Of a stretch of DNA of 54,414 bases, positions 1 through 8,899 are shown piece after piece. A program made the translations under genes and the position numbers. Positions within the stretch are counted from its first letter, which is position 1. Each line of letters starts with the position of its first letter. The notes below the pieces were generated by a model, which saw nothing but the letters and a program-made list of their open reading frames with translations, did not search any database and was not told the DNA's origin. The DNA is from Kofleriaceae bacterium (GTDB taxonomy: Bacteria; Myxococcota_A; Polyangia; Haliangiales; Haliangiaceae): positions 1 through 54,414 of the forward strand of contig JALHPV010000013.1 in assembly GCA_022842285.1 (NCBI GenBank). The letters run 5' to 3'.

Positions 1-292
1 TGCGGTCGTCGGGCGTGGCCGTCGCCGGAACGACGACCGGGGCGATGATCCCGCGTGCGAGGCCGACGAGCACGAGCGCGACCGGGATGGCGGCCACCCG
101 CATCGCTGCGATCCGCCACGCGCCGAGCATCGCCAGGCCGCCGAGCGCATAGAGCCGCGTGGCCTCGCCGCCGAGCGCCGCGTCCACCGGGTCGATGCGG
201 CCGGTCGCCGCAGTGCCGAGTGCGACCCCGCCGGCCAGCAGCGCCGCGGCCGTCAGCGGCGTGAGCGGACGGAACCCGAGCGCGACCGACAT
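1..292 (-). CDS. N-terminal part of an unknown membrane protein, cut by the window edge
   Basis: An open frame on the minus strand runs from ATG at 292 to the left edge without a stop. The visible 97 residues start MSVALGFRPLTPL and hold about three hydrophobic, Ala/Leu/Val-rich stretches (around residues 8-27, 45-60 and 65-90), so this looks like the start of an integral membrane protein, possibly a transporter. It is divergent from the gene beginning at 386, which leaves about 90 bp for both promoters. The family cannot be named from this part. Confidence is limited because the frame is incomplete and high GC makes chance open frames common. Confidence 0.5.
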   Translation of the reverse strand, partial: MSVALGFRPLTPLTAAALLAGGVALGTAATGRIDPVDAALGGEATRLYALGGLAMLGAWRIAAMRVAAIPVALVLVGLARGIIAPVVVPATATPDDR

Positions 293-385
293 GGGGCTGC
301 CTATCGCCGCCTTCCGACCGGGGTTGCTCACTATCGCCGGGGCGGACGTTGTGTTGGTGCGACGGGGGTTTTACGCTTCCGTCCC

Positions 386-1075
386 ATGGGGTTGCCGCCT
401 CGGGTCATTGCACCCGCGTACCTGGTTCTCGCGCTCGGAGCGGGCACGGCGATGGCCGGTGGAGTCGCGGGGAAGGTCGAAGTACCGGCCGCTCCCGCAC
501 GCGCCGCCGTGTCGAACAAGGGGTTCCTCGACCGCGTCGAGAATCCACTCGCTCCCGTGAAGCCGGTGGCGACCACCCCGCAGATGCTGGTCGTGCTCGA
601 GGGGCCCCCGCCCGCAGGAGGCACGCCCGTGCAGGTCGTGTGGGAACTCGTCGGTGAGTCGTTCGCGAAGCCGGTCATCGGCGCGCAGGTCGGTGCGAAG
701 GTCGAGATCAAGAACACATCGCGAACGCCGCGGAGCCTGGTGGCCAAGGGCCAGCCGAAGCTGATCGAGGGCGGGCCGCTCAATCCCAGTGGCGTGCGGT
801 CGTTCCGGGTGGATGCGGCGGGCCTCATCGAGGTGGGCGACAGCGATGCGCCGCACCTGAAGGGGACGGTCGTGGTGGTGGCGTCGCCGTACTTCGCGAC
901 GGTGGATGCGGCCGGGAAGTTCGATCTGGGCGAGGTGCCGGAGGGGACCTACAAGCTGCAGGTGTTCTACGGCACCGGCTGGATCGATCAGCCGGAGCAG
1001 CAGGTCGTCGTGCCGGCGAAGGGCAAGGCGGAGGTCACCGTGAAGATCCCGGCGGGCTACCCGCTGAAGAAGTGA
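386..1075 (+). CDS. Secreted cupredoxin-like / carboxypeptidase-regulatory-like protein
   Basis: 229 residues. The N-terminus has a signal peptide (hydrophobic LVLALGAG, probable cleavage after AMA near residue 23), so the protein is exported. Residues about 65-155 read as an all-beta domain like the blue-copper/methylamine-utilisation-type fold (VGAKVEIKNTSRTPRSLVA), but I see no clear Cys/His/Met copper set. Residues about 160-225 look like an Ig-like carboxypeptidase regulatory domain (GKFDLGEVPEGTYKLQVFY). ATG 386 gives a good signal peptide. It ends 7 bp before the next gene, so the two are probably co-transcribed. Binding partner and role are unknown. Confidence 0.75.
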   Translation: MGLPPRVIAPAYLVLALGAGTAMAGGVAGKVEVPAAPARAAVSNKGFLDRVENPLAPVKPVATTPQMLVVLEGPPPAGGTPVQVVWELVGESFAKPVIGAQVGAKVEIKNTSRTPRSLVAKGQPKLIEGGPLNPSGVRSFRVDAAGLIEVGDSDAPHLKGTVVVVASPYFATVDAAGKFDLGEVPEGTYKLQVFYGTGWIDQPEQQVVVPAKGKAEVTVKIPAGYPLKK

Positions 1076-1082
1076 GGCAGCG

Positions 1083-2870
1083 GTGTTCTGGTCCAAGATC
1101 TGGTTCTTTCTCATCGCGCTCGCGGCCACGGCGGCGCTGGCGCTCGCGCTTGCGTTGCCGCGTCCCGCGGCCCGGGCCCAGGCGACCGAGGAGCAGCGCC
1201 GCCTCGGCGTGGCGTGCGACGTCGTCGACATTCTGTTGACCGACGACGCGCGCAATCGCGTCGAGGTGACCGGGGCATTCGCGCGCACCGGCACCGTGGT
1301 CTCGGCGCTGGAGACCGCGTCGGCGGCCGAGAAGCTGGACGACGTGCGCATGAAGCAAGTGCGCTCGGTCGGCGAGGAGGTCGTGAAGACGATCGAGGGC
1401 CGCAAGCCCGACTTCGCGATCCTGCTCGACCGACGGGGCCGCGTGGTCGCGAACGTGAACATCGACCAGGACGAGTACGGCGACACGCTTGCGGGCCGTC
1501 CGCTCGTCGACGATGCGCTCGCGGGCTACCTCCGCGACGACATCTGGGTCTTCAACAACTCGATGTACTTCGTGGCCGCGTCGCCGGTGATCAAGCGCGA
1601 TGCGACGGTCGAGTATGTCGGCGCCGTGCTGCTCGGTCACAAGGTGACGAACGAGCTCGCGCAGAAGCTCGCCGGGTCGGTGGGCGTCGACGTGGGCTTC
1701 TACCTCGCGGGCGAGCCCGTCGCGCAGAGCCGCTCGGTGTCGTTCGACAAGGCGACGATGCAGAAGGCGATCGGCGCGCTCTCGAGCGGCGACCCGGCGC
1801 GTGACTGTCAGGCGAGCAAGCCGACGCCCGTGCGCGCCGGCAAGGAGAACATCACCGCGATCGTGGCGCGGCTCCCCGGCGAGGCGGCGACCAAGCAGGG
1901 CTACTTCACGATCTTCGCGGCCCAGCCGGTCGACCCGGGGTTCCTCGGCACGTTCAAGCGCCTGACCAAGGACGACCTGACGGGCGACTTCCCGTGGGTG
2001 CTCGTCGGGGGCGGCTTCGTGCTCGCGCTGGCGATCGGCATCGGACTCATGCTCGTCGAGACGGACCGGCCGCTGCGTCGCCTCACGGCGGACGTCGTCA
2101 AGCTCGCGAAGGGCGAGACGGAGCGGCTCGCCGAGGACGCGCATCCGGGCAAGTTCGGATCGATCGCGCGCAGCGTGAACATTCACATCGACAAGCTCGG
2201 CCGCGAGGCGAAGACGGCCAAGAAGGATCTCGATCAGCTCCTGGGCCCCGCGCCCGAGGGCAGCCTCGGCACGATCGACCTCCTCGCGACCGCGTTGCCG
2301 AGCGTGCGCCCGGGGGGCGCGGGCCCAGCCACGCCGCCGCCACCGAGCGAGTTCCGCTTCGGTGATTCGGGGAGCAGTCCCGCTCGTGGCACGCCCGTCG
2401 TGCCGCCCGCCGCCACCGCCAAGACCCCGCCACCGGTCTCGTTCAAGAACATCGGTACGCAGCCAGGCGTCGGTGGGGGGGCTGCGCCCGTCGCGGCCCC
2501 GCCGCCGCCCAAGCCGCCGCTACCGCCGCCACCGCAGACGGGGCCGATGGCCGTGCAGAAGGCGCCGCCGCCGCTGCGCCTCGACGACGACATCCTCGGT
2601 GGCAACGCCGAGCCATCGACCGTCGGCGCGGCGCCCACGCCGCCGCCTCCGGCTGGGGGCTACGATCCGTACTTCAAAGAGGTCTACGACCAGTTCATCG
2701 CGATGAAGCAGGCCTGCAACGAGCAGACGTCGGGCCTGACCTTCGAGAAGTTCGCCGACAAGCTCGTGCGCAACCGCGATGACCTCAAGGCCAAGACCGG
2801 CTGCACCGAGGTGAAGTTCACCGTCTACGTGAAGGACGGCAAGGCCGCCCTCAAAGCGACGCCCGTCTAA
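1083..2870 (+). CDS. MXAN_5187-like membrane sensor with HAMP domain
   Basis: 595 residues. TM1 at about 4-26 and TM2 at about 302-324 bracket a roughly 270-residue extracytoplasmic region that resembles single-Cache sensors (FAILLDRRGRVVANVN). A HAMP-like linker follows (about 325-380), then a 130-residue Pro/Ala-rich disordered stretch with PPPP runs, then a compact C-terminal domain (about 530-595: YFKEVYDQFIAMKQ, GLTFEKFADKLVRNRDDLK). The layout matches the protein I remember as the MXAN_5187 family of myxobacteria. There is no kinase, cyclase or methyl-accepting domain, so output must go through the C-terminal domain to an unknown partner. The gene follows the secreted protein gene by 7 bp. 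Start is GTG or ATG near 1083. Confidence 0.75.
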   Translation: MFWSKIWFFLIALAATAALALALALPRPAARAQATEEQRRLGVACDVVDILLTDDARNRVEVTGAFARTGTVVSALETASAAEKLDDVRMKQVRSVGEEVVKTIEGRKPDFAILLDRRGRVVANVNIDQDEYGDTLAGRPLVDDALAGYLRDDIWVFNNSMYFVAASPVIKRDATVEYVGAVLLGHKVTNELAQKLAGSVGVDVGFYLAGEPVAQSRSVSFDKATMQKAIGALSSGDPARDCQASKPTPVRAGKENITAIVARLPGEAATKQGYFTIFAAQPVDPGFLGTFKRLTKDDLTGDFPWVLVGGGFVLALAIGIGLMLVETDRPLRRLTADVVKLAKGETERLAEDAHPGKFGSIARSVNIHIDKLGREAKTAKKDLDQLLGPAPEGSLGTIDLLATALPSVRPGGAGPATPPPPSEFRFGDSGSSPARGTPVVPPAATAKTPPPVSFKNIGTQPGVGGGAAPVAAPPPPKPPLPPPPQTGPMAVQKAPPPLRLDDDILGGNAEPSTVGAAPTPPPPAGGYDPYFKEVYDQFIAMKQACNEQTSGLTFEKFADKLVRNRDDLKAKTGCTEVKFTVYVKDGKAALKATPV

Positions 2871-2899
2871 CCTGGGGACCCTCTACCCGATCTAGCTAG

Positions 2900-4336
2900 C
2901 TAGGACGAGGCGATCAAGCGCTCGCGGAGGCGCTGCGAGACGGCGAGGGCCTGCGCCGTCGTCGGGCGGCGGGACGGATCCGGATCGCCGATGCGCAGGA
3001 GGTGCGCCTGGATGTCGTCGGCGACCGACGGGGCGCTTGCGAGGATCTCGGGCGGCAGGAGGAAGTCTTCCGCCTTGCGCGCGCCGGACATCAGCACCTC
3101 GCGCGACCACGGCGTGCGGGCCATGAGGTTCTCGAAGAGGACGACGGCGGACGCGTAGACGTCGGCGGCAGGTGAGACCTCGCCGCGGCGCTGCTCGGGA
3201 GACATGTAGGCGATCGTGCCGATGGCCTCGATCGCCTTGGGGCGCTGGTCGGGGCTCGCCGAGGCGCGGCCCGCTTCGTCGGGGAGGTGGGCGACTCCGA
3301 AGTCGCCGAGCATGACCTCGACGCCCGGCAGATCGACGTCGCGGCGAAACATGAGGTTGGCGGGCTTGAGGTCGCAGTGCACGATGCCGCGCTTGTGGGC
3401 CGCGGCGAGGGCGGACAGCACCTGACCGTGACGCTCGATGGCGCGGCGGAGCGGACGCGGACCCCGCTCGCGGAGGACGTCCTTGAGGGTGCCGCCGGCG
3501 GCGAGCTCCATCACGATGCGGCGCGAGGCTTCGTCGAGATCGAGGACGGCGACGACGTTCGGGTGGCGCAGCGACGCCATCACGCGGGCCTCGTGGAAGA
3601 AGCGAGCGAGCTGGTCGGCGCGCTCGGTGCTCGCGAGGTGGGGGTGCAAGAGCTTCACGGCGACGTCGCGCTCGAGCTCCATGTCGCGCGCGAGGTACAC
3701 GACGCCCGTCGCGCCGCGGCCGAGCTCGCGCACCAGGCGATAGCGGGCCCCGGCGGTGATACCAGCGACGTCGCCGGCGGCGATCGTCTCACCGGCGACC
3801 GGGGCCGCGCGCCCGACCTGCTGCCGCAGGCGCTCGACGCGTACGCGCACGTTCGGGTAGTCGACGTCGCGACCGAGCACGGCCTCGTAGTGGCGGAGCG
3901 CGCGCTCGGCGTCGCCTCGACGGCGGGCGTGCTCGGCGAGCAGGTAGTGCGCCCGGAGCGAGTAGCGCGGATCGGTGATGAGGCCCTCGAGGTGAGCGAT
4001 GGCGGAGTCGAGCTCGCCGCGCTGCTCGTAGCGTTCGACGAGCTGCGCTCGCAGCGGGGCGGTGGCGGTGGCGGGCACCTCGGGGACAGAGAGCAGCTTT
4101 TCCATCCATTCGATCGCGAGGCGCTCGTGGCCCGAGCCCCATACGCCGTCGATGCGCTTCAGCACGTCGGGCGAGCTGACCTCGTCGCGGCGCCGGCCCG
4201 CGGCCAGGTCATCGACGAGCACGGCCAGGAACGCCTCGTCCTCGCTGCCGAGGTGCTTCGGCTCGGGCGCCGCCGGCAGGGCCGGCGGTGGCGGCGCCTT
4301 CTTGCCTCCACCGAAGAGCTTGTTCCAGATGCCCAT
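2900..4336 (-). CDS. Ser/Thr protein kinase with N-terminal TPR-like helices
   Basis: 478 residues, soluble. Residues about 90-190 form TPR-like helical repeats (RYEQRGELDSAIAHLEGLI, ARRRGDAERALRHYEAVL). The kinase domain spans about 199-475: glycine loop GRGATG at 206-211, VAVK lysine at 228, catalytic loop HCDLKPAN at 320-327, DFG at 345-347, MSPEQ near 388. The catalytic loop has Cys where most have Arg (HCD, not HRD), so activation-loop phosphorylation may not control it in the usual way. It is the last gene of a three-gene unit: its ATG overlaps the TGA of the FHA gene (TGATG). Partners are probably the FHA protein and TPR lipoprotein encoded upstream. Confidence 0.9.
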   Translation of the reverse strand: MGIWNKLFGGGKKAPPPPALPAAPEPKHLGSEDEAFLAVLVDDLAAGRRRDEVSSPDVLKRIDGVWGSGHERLAIEWMEKLLSVPEVPATATAPLRAQLVERYEQRGELDSAIAHLEGLITDPRYSLRAHYLLAEHARRRGDAERALRHYEAVLGRDVDYPNVRVRVERLRQQVGRAAPVAGETIAAGDVAGITAGARYRLVRELGRGATGVVYLARDMELERDVAVKLLHPHLASTERADQLARFFHEARVMASLRHPNVVAVLDLDEASRRIVMELAAGGTLKDVLRERGPRPLRRAIERHGQVLSALAAAHKRGIVHCDLKPANLMFRRDVDLPGVEVMLGDFGVAHLPDEAGRASASPDQRPKAIEAIGTIAYMSPEQRRGEVSPAADVYASAVVLFENLMARTPWSREVLMSGARKAEDFLLPPEILASAPSVADDIQAHLLRIGDPDPSRRPTTAQALAVSQRLRERLIASS

Positions 4337-5517
4337 CAGGCCACTTCGATCTCGTCACCATCGACGACGAGGCGGTCGCCGCGGATGAGCTGTACGCGCA
4401 CGTCGCCGAGCGGCTCGGCGTTGAAGGCGACCGACTTCGCGGCGCCGCGCCCGAGCAGCGGCCGCCCGCGATGGAAGAGCAGGTCGAGGACGAGGTCCGA
4501 CGGCGCGAGGTCGATGGGACTGCCTTCGGTGCCCGCGATGAGCACCGCGCCGCGATCGAGGCCGTTGTTGGCCCGGATGATCAGCACACCGCCCGCGAGC
4601 TCGAAGTCGAGCTGGCAGTCGTCGCCGAGGCCGAAGCGACCCTTGCCGGCGAGCGGGACGCGTCCGGCGAGCGGCATGCCGGCGAGCGTCGTCCCGTTGC
4701 GCGAGTCGAGATCGCGCAGCACGAAGGCGCCGTTCACGATCTCGATCTCGGCGTGCTGCCGCGAGACGCCACCGGCGCGCAGCATGAGATCGCAGAGCTG
4801 ATCGCGGCCGAGCACCAGCTTGTCGGCGGCGCACACGACGATGGCTGGCTTGCCGCGGCGCCGCAGCTCCACGCGCCCGGCCGAGAGGAGCTGCGTGTCG
4901 AGCTGATCGAGCAAGCGCCGGTACTCGCTCGCGGCGGCGCCGGCGGCGATGGCCCGGACGAGCTCGGAGCGCGCATCGTCGCGGCGACCGACCCGCATCG
5001 CAGTCTCGTAGCCGGCGAATGCATCCTTCTCCTCGCGCGCCGCGCTCTGAGCGGCGTCGTCGGCGGAGAGGGCGACTTCCATCTTCTCGACGAGGCCGCC
5101 CGCCGAGTACGCGTTCGCCGCGCCGAGGTGATCGCCGATCGCCTCGAGCGCCATGCCGGCCGTGAGGTGGTCGTCGCCGGCCACGAGGAGCGCCGACGCT
5201 TCGCGCACCCGCGCCCGATCGCGCTCCGTGGCGATGCCCTCTGCCTTCGCCGCTTCCCACAGGGCCTTGCCGAGCGCGGCCGACGCCCGCTTGATGAGCT
5301 CCGGATCCTCGGCGGCCCAGCGCAGGGCATCGCGGAGAGCGGCGAGCTCGGCGTTGCGGCTCGGGGCGCGCGCCGCCCGGGCGAGATGCATGCGTACGGC
5401 GGCGGCGTGCTCGCCCGCGAGCCCATAGCGCTCCGCGGCGGCGTCGACGTTCCCCGCGGCCTCGGCGGCGACGGCCGCGCGGTAGTCGCTCGAGAACATG
5501 CGCCGCAGAAAGCTCAT
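4336..5517 (-). CDS. FHA-domain protein with helical N-terminus
   Basis: 393 residues, no signal peptide. The first about 200 residues are Ala-rich helices, possibly degenerate TPRs (AAEAAGNVDAAAERYGLAGEHAAAVRMH). A forkhead-associated phosphothreonine-binding domain lies at about 220-300 with the signature segments LVLGRD, VSRQHAE and DLDSRNGT. A second beta-rich segment (about 310-393) may be another FHA-like or capping fold. FHA domains read phosphothreonine, and the very next gene is a Ser/Thr kinase with overlapping start, so the pair is probably kinase and reader. The start at 5517 overlaps the upstream lipoprotein stop by 4 bp (ATGA). Confidence 0.88.
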   Translation of the reverse strand: MSFLRRMFSSDYRAAVAAEAAGNVDAAAERYGLAGEHAAAVRMHLARAARAPSRNAELAALRDALRWAAEDPELIKRASAALGKALWEAAKAEGIATERDRARVREASALLVAGDDHLTAGMALEAIGDHLGAANAYSAGGLVEKMEVALSADDAAQSAAREEKDAFAGYETAMRVGRRDDARSELVRAIAAGAAASEYRRLLDQLDTQLLSAGRVELRRRGKPAIVVCAADKLVLGRDQLCDLMLRAGGVSRQHAEIEIVNGAFVLRDLDSRNGTTLAGMPLAGRVPLAGKGRFGLGDDCQLDFELAGGVLIIRANNGLDRGAVLIAGTEGSPIDLAPSDLVLDLLFHRGRPLLGRGAAKSVAFNAEPLGDVRVQLIRGDRLVVDGDEIEVA

Positions 5518-7310
5518 TGCGTAGGGAGCGGCGAGCCGAACCGCGCCTGATAGTCAGCGGCGAGCTTCTCGAGGGCCGCCTGGTTCTTGGCCCGGGCGTA
5601 CGCCTTCGCGAGGGTGCGCCAGGCCTGGCCGAGGTCGGGGTCGACCTTGATCGCTGCCTCGAGCTTGGCGATGCCGGCCTTGGTGCCGCTCGCATCGCGG
5701 AGCGCGATCACCCCCGAGAGGTAGAGCGCCCACGACTCGTTCGGATCGGTCTTCAGCGCCTTCGCGCACGCCGCCTTGGCCTCGGGAAGCTTGTCCGCGC
5801 GCAGGTGCAGGTCGCACCGCGCCGCCGCGAGCCCCGCCGCGCCTGGCCACCGCTTCTCGGCGGCATCGAGCGTCCTGCCGGCCTCCGCCGACTTGTTCGC
5901 ATAGATCTGGTCGAGCGCGCCGCGCACCGCCGCCACGAGGAGCGCTTCCTCCTCGGGCTTGATCTTCATGCCTTTGGGCACGCCGTAACGCGCCCGCTTC
6001 TGCGTGACCTCGATGGCGATCGGATCCTGCTCGAGCCCGGCCGCCGTGAGCGCCTCCTCGGTCCACGTCAGAGCTCCCATGCGCTGGTAGAGCGAGATCA
6101 CGGCGCGCCACACGTCCGGACCACCCGCCGGGAGGTTCGGGATCTTCTGCGCGACGAGGAGCAGCTGCGCACGCGTGCTGGCGACGTCATCCACCTTGGA
6201 GAACGCGTCCGCGAGGAGCAGATGCACGCCCGGATCACCCGGGGCCAGCTCCGAGACCTTCGCGCACGCGGTGAGCGTCGCCGGATCCTTCACGCCCGGC
6301 GCCATGATGTGTAGCTGGCACCGCATCTGGTGCATCGTCGCGTTGCCCGGGAACGCCGCGAGCAGGTTGTCTAGCTCGGCGAGGGCATCGGGGATCTTGC
6401 CCTGGCGGGCGAGCAGCTCGATCCGCTCGAACTGTTGCACCGCCGCCGGCGGCACGCCGACCGCAGTGCGGCCGGACTTCGTCGCGTCGACGATGGTGTT
6501 CAGCCGCGTGACGAGGTCCTCCTTGTCGGCCGGCATCCAGCCACCCCAGTCGGTCTTCTCGATGGACTCGAGCAGCGCCTTCGCGACCGTGACATTCGTG
6601 CCCCCGCCGAGACGCTCCCGGAGCGCCAGCTCGACGAGCTCGCGGTTGCGGTCGGCAAAGCTGTGCAACTTCGGCGCGTACTGGGGATGGAGGATCGACT
6701 CGGAGTCGAGCTCGGGAATCGCGCCGAGGGTGATGGCGAGGGACCGCACGAGGATCACCGTCTGCTTGTGCCGGCGATGGGCGCCGAGCACCTCCGTCCG
6801 TGCCGTCTCGCTCATGTCCGGAAGGGTCGTCGCGAGGGACTCGCGCTCGGGGTCCTCGGCCCAGCCGCGAATCACGATGTGCTTCGCGAGGGGCTCGGTG
6901 ACGGTGAGCTCGGAGAACACCGACGTCGCGCGCTCGAGCGGCGCGATGTAGCCGATGACCCACTGGACGCCGTCACCCGGATCGAGCTCGGACAGCGCCC
7001 GCAGGGCGGGCACCGCTTCGCCGACGTAGTCCCAGTCCTTGATCTCGTCGACCTTGATCTGCGCGCCCACGAACGGCGTCAGGAACTGACTCGCGTAGTC
7101 GAGCTGATCGGTGATCTCTTCCTTCCACCCCGCGCGGACGCGGGTCACCGTGTCGGCGTAGATGCGCACCGAGATCGTGCGCGGGTCACCGGTCTTGGCC
7201 TTCGCGGCCTCGAGCGTTGCGGGCAAATGCTCCGCGAGATCAGCAGCCTCGGGGTCGCGTAGTTGCGAGCCACCGCATGCCGCCAGCGCGACGAGCAGAG
7301 CCATCCGCAT
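5514..7310 (-). CDS. TPR-repeat lipoprotein
   Basis: 598 residues from ATG 7310. This start gives a lipoprotein signal (MRMALLVALAACGGS, lipobox LAAC); a longer frame reaching 7463 adds Arg/Pro-rich sequence unlike a coding N-terminus. Residues about 15-300 form a mature domain I do not recognise. Roughly 300-598 hold TPR-type helices (IPDALAELDNLLAAFPGN, AKAACAKALKTDPNESWAL, IAKLEAAIKVDPDLGQAWRTL). It is likely a periplasmic or outer-membrane lipid-anchored scaffold. It is the first gene of a coupled unit with the FHA protein and kinase, and is divergent from 7340. Substrate is unknown. Confidence 0.85.
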   Translation of the reverse strand: MRMALLVALAACGGSQLRDPEAADLAEHLPATLEAAKAKTGDPRTISVRIYADTVTRVRAGWKEEITDQLDYASQFLTPFVGAQIKVDEIKDWDYVGEAVPALRALSELDPGDGVQWVIGYIAPLERATSVFSELTVTEPLAKHIVIRGWAEDPERESLATTLPDMSETARTEVLGAHRRHKQTVILVRSLAITLGAIPELDSESILHPQYAPKLHSFADRNRELVELALRERLGGGTNVTVAKALLESIEKTDWGGWMPADKEDLVTRLNTIVDATKSGRTAVGVPPAAVQQFERIELLARQGKIPDALAELDNLLAAFPGNATMHQMRCQLHIMAPGVKDPATLTACAKVSELAPGDPGVHLLLADAFSKVDDVASTRAQLLLVAQKIPNLPAGGPDVWRAVISLYQRMGALTWTEEALTAAGLEQDPIAIEVTQKRARYGVPKGMKIKPEEEALLVAAVRGALDQIYANKSAEAGRTLDAAEKRWPGAAGLAAARCDLHLRADKLPEAKAACAKALKTDPNESWALYLSGVIALRDASGTKAGIAKLEAAIKVDPDLGQAWRTLAKAYARAKNQAALEKLAADYQARFGSPLPTQ

Positions 7311-7339
7311 CGGCTCGACTGTAGCGTAGAGTCGGGTCC

Positions 7340-7723
7340 GTGCTGGTCCTCGCCGAACGGATAAGGCCTGATAGCTCGCATGCCCGGACCTGGGCCGAGC
7401 CGAGCGCTGACGGCGCCGCGCTCCTGGTGGCGGACGACGATGGCGTCCAGGGAGTCCTGCCAATCCTCGCCGTCGACCGCGTGATGACGCGCTATGGCCG
7501 TCCGCTCGAGGACGGCCTGGCGAACGACGGCGACCTGGATGGCTCGATCGCCCTGGCCGGTGGGTACCGGCTCCGCAGCTTTCGCTTCCACGCGATCGTC
7601 GACGCCGAGGCCCGCGACTACCTGGTCTGGGAGCGCCCGGGCGAGGAGCCCCTGGCCGCGATCGCTGCCACCGTGGCCGCGGCCCTCAAGTTTCTCGTTG
7701 GAGCGGGATCCTCGAAAAACTGA
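7340..7723 (+). CDS. Small conserved-looking protein of unknown function
   Basis: 127 residues starting at GTG 7340, 29 bp from the divergent lipoprotein start. No signal peptide or membrane segment. The protein is mixed alpha/beta, with acidic segments (EPSADGAALLVADDDGV, GRPLEDGLANDGDLDGSIAL) and a C-terminal helix (PLAAIAATVAAALKFLV). The codon third-position bias and compact composition look coding, and it fills a space between clear genes. I do not recognise the family. An alternative is a shorter start, but no better internal start is visible. Confidence 0.6.
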   Translation: MLVLAERIRPDSSHARTWAEPSADGAALLVADDDGVQGVLPILAVDRVMTRYGRPLEDGLANDGDLDGSIALAGGYRLRSFRFHAIVDAEARDYLVWERPGEEPLAAIAATVAAALKFLVGAGSSKN

Positions 7724-7798
7724 GATCCTGGGCCCAAACGGGCACACTTTCAGTGGTGTGGGCGGGCTCATACCCGCGTAGATCCAGCCGGTTAAACG

Positions 7799-7814
7799 TG
7801 GCACATGGGGTGCT
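7799..7814 (+). promoter_or_regulatory. Candidate sigma-54 (-24/-12) promoter
   Basis: TGGCACATGGGGTGCT fits the RpoN pattern TGGCACG-N4-TTGCW at both key doublets (GG and GC) with the correct spacing. The predicted start of transcription, near 7825, would lie only about 3 nt before ATG 7828, and that ATG has no clear Shine-Dalgarno sequence. Either the mRNA is almost leaderless or the match is chance. Confidence 0.3.
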
Positions 7815-7827
7815 AATAGCTCGGACC

Positions 7828-8856
7828 ATGACTCGCTGGGTGATCGCACTCGTCCTCGCCATGGCCCCGGCCATGGCCTGGGCGCAGTCCGCCCCGGCTA
7901 CCCCGACGACGTCGACGCCGGCTCAGCAGGCGTCCACTGCGACCCAGAAGGCGCTGACCGCTGCGGCCAACGCCACCAAGCTCGTCAGCGAGAAGTCGTC
8001 CGCGCAGGCCGCGCTCAAGGCCCGCTACGACGGCGAGCTCAAGGTCGTCGACCGCCTCAAGCAGCAGCGCGCCTCCTGGCGCCGTGACCGCGAGCTCCGG
8101 TCGCAGCTCGCCACCGCCACCGAGACCGCCAAGGAGCTCGCCGCCCTCGACAAGGAGCTCGCCGCCGCGAAGACCAAGCTCGCGGTCGCGAAGAAGCAGC
8201 TCGTCGCCGCCATCGACGCCGAGCTCACGGCCGGAGCCTCGAACGCGCGCGCGCAGCAGCTCGCGAAGATTCGCTCCCAGTACGCGCCGGCGGCCCGGAA
8301 GGTGAAGAAGATCGTCCTCCCCGAGACCGAGATCGATCCGCTCGCGGATCCCGAGGAGCTCGACCAGCAGGCGCTCGCGCTCAAGGAAGCCGAAGCCGAG
8401 CTCGGCCGTCAGGTGAAGCAGCTCGAGGCGCAGGCCGCCGAGCTCGAGCGCCGGGCCGGCCTCCGCAAGGAGCACGACCGCACGAAGGAAGTCGCCAACC
8501 GCGATGACGACCTCCCGCGCCGCGGGAACACGGGCTCGTCGTCGGGAGGCGGTCGCGAGGCCGCGGATGATCAGCAGCCCACCGCGGGCCCCGAGGATGC
8601 GAATGGTGGCCCGCCCGCCGATCCCGCCACGCCGCAGAGCGAGTCCTTCAACGAGTCCGACGTCCGCGTCGAGCTCGCCGAGGTCGTCGACGCGACCACG
8701 ATGGAGTCCCTCGATCGCGCCCAGCGCTCCGGCGACCCAGCCACGCGTGCGAAGGCGGCCAAGGCCGCCAAGGAGTCCGTCGCCAAGCAGCTCGAGCGGC
8801 TGAAGAAGAAGCGCCAGGAGATCGAGGCGCGCGCGAAGCAGCTCCGGAAGCAGTAG
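7828..8856 (+). CDS. Periplasmic coiled-coil protein
   Basis: 342 residues from ATG 7828, which gives a clean signal peptide (TRWVIALVLAMAPAMAWAQ, cut after AWA). The mature protein is dominated by long Ala/Lys/Glu/Gln helices with heptad character at about 30-150 and 195-240 (AALDKELAAAKTKLAVAKKQ, LKEAEAELGRQVKQLEAQA), a Gly/Ser/Pro-rich linker at about 240-285, and a final charged helix (LERLKKKRQEIEARAKQLRK). It is probably an elongated envelope protein, but no domain family is evident. A possible sigma-54 promoter overlaps its start region, and a long repeat tract follows its stop. Confidence 0.75.
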   Translation: MTRWVIALVLAMAPAMAWAQSAPATPTTSTPAQQASTATQKALTAAANATKLVSEKSSAQAALKARYDGELKVVDRLKQQRASWRRDRELRSQLATATETAKELAALDKELAAAKTKLAVAKKQLVAAIDAELTAGASNARAQQLAKIRSQYAPAARKVKKIVLPETEIDPLADPEELDQQALALKEAEAELGRQVKQLEAQAAELERRAGLRKEHDRTKEVANRDDDLPRRGNTGSSSGGGREAADDQQPTAGPEDANGGPPADPATPQSESFNESDVRVELAEVVDATTMESLDRAQRSGDPATRAKAAKAAKESVAKQLERLKKKRQEIEARAKQLRKQ

Positions 8857-8899
8857 CTCGTTCCGCGGGCCGGTGACTGTCGCTCGCTATGGCGTGTCC

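Noticed and set aside
5514-7463. Longer start of the TPR lipoprotein (7463)
   Set aside because: The extra 51 residues are Arg/Pro-rich, and the lipoprotein signal begins at 7310.
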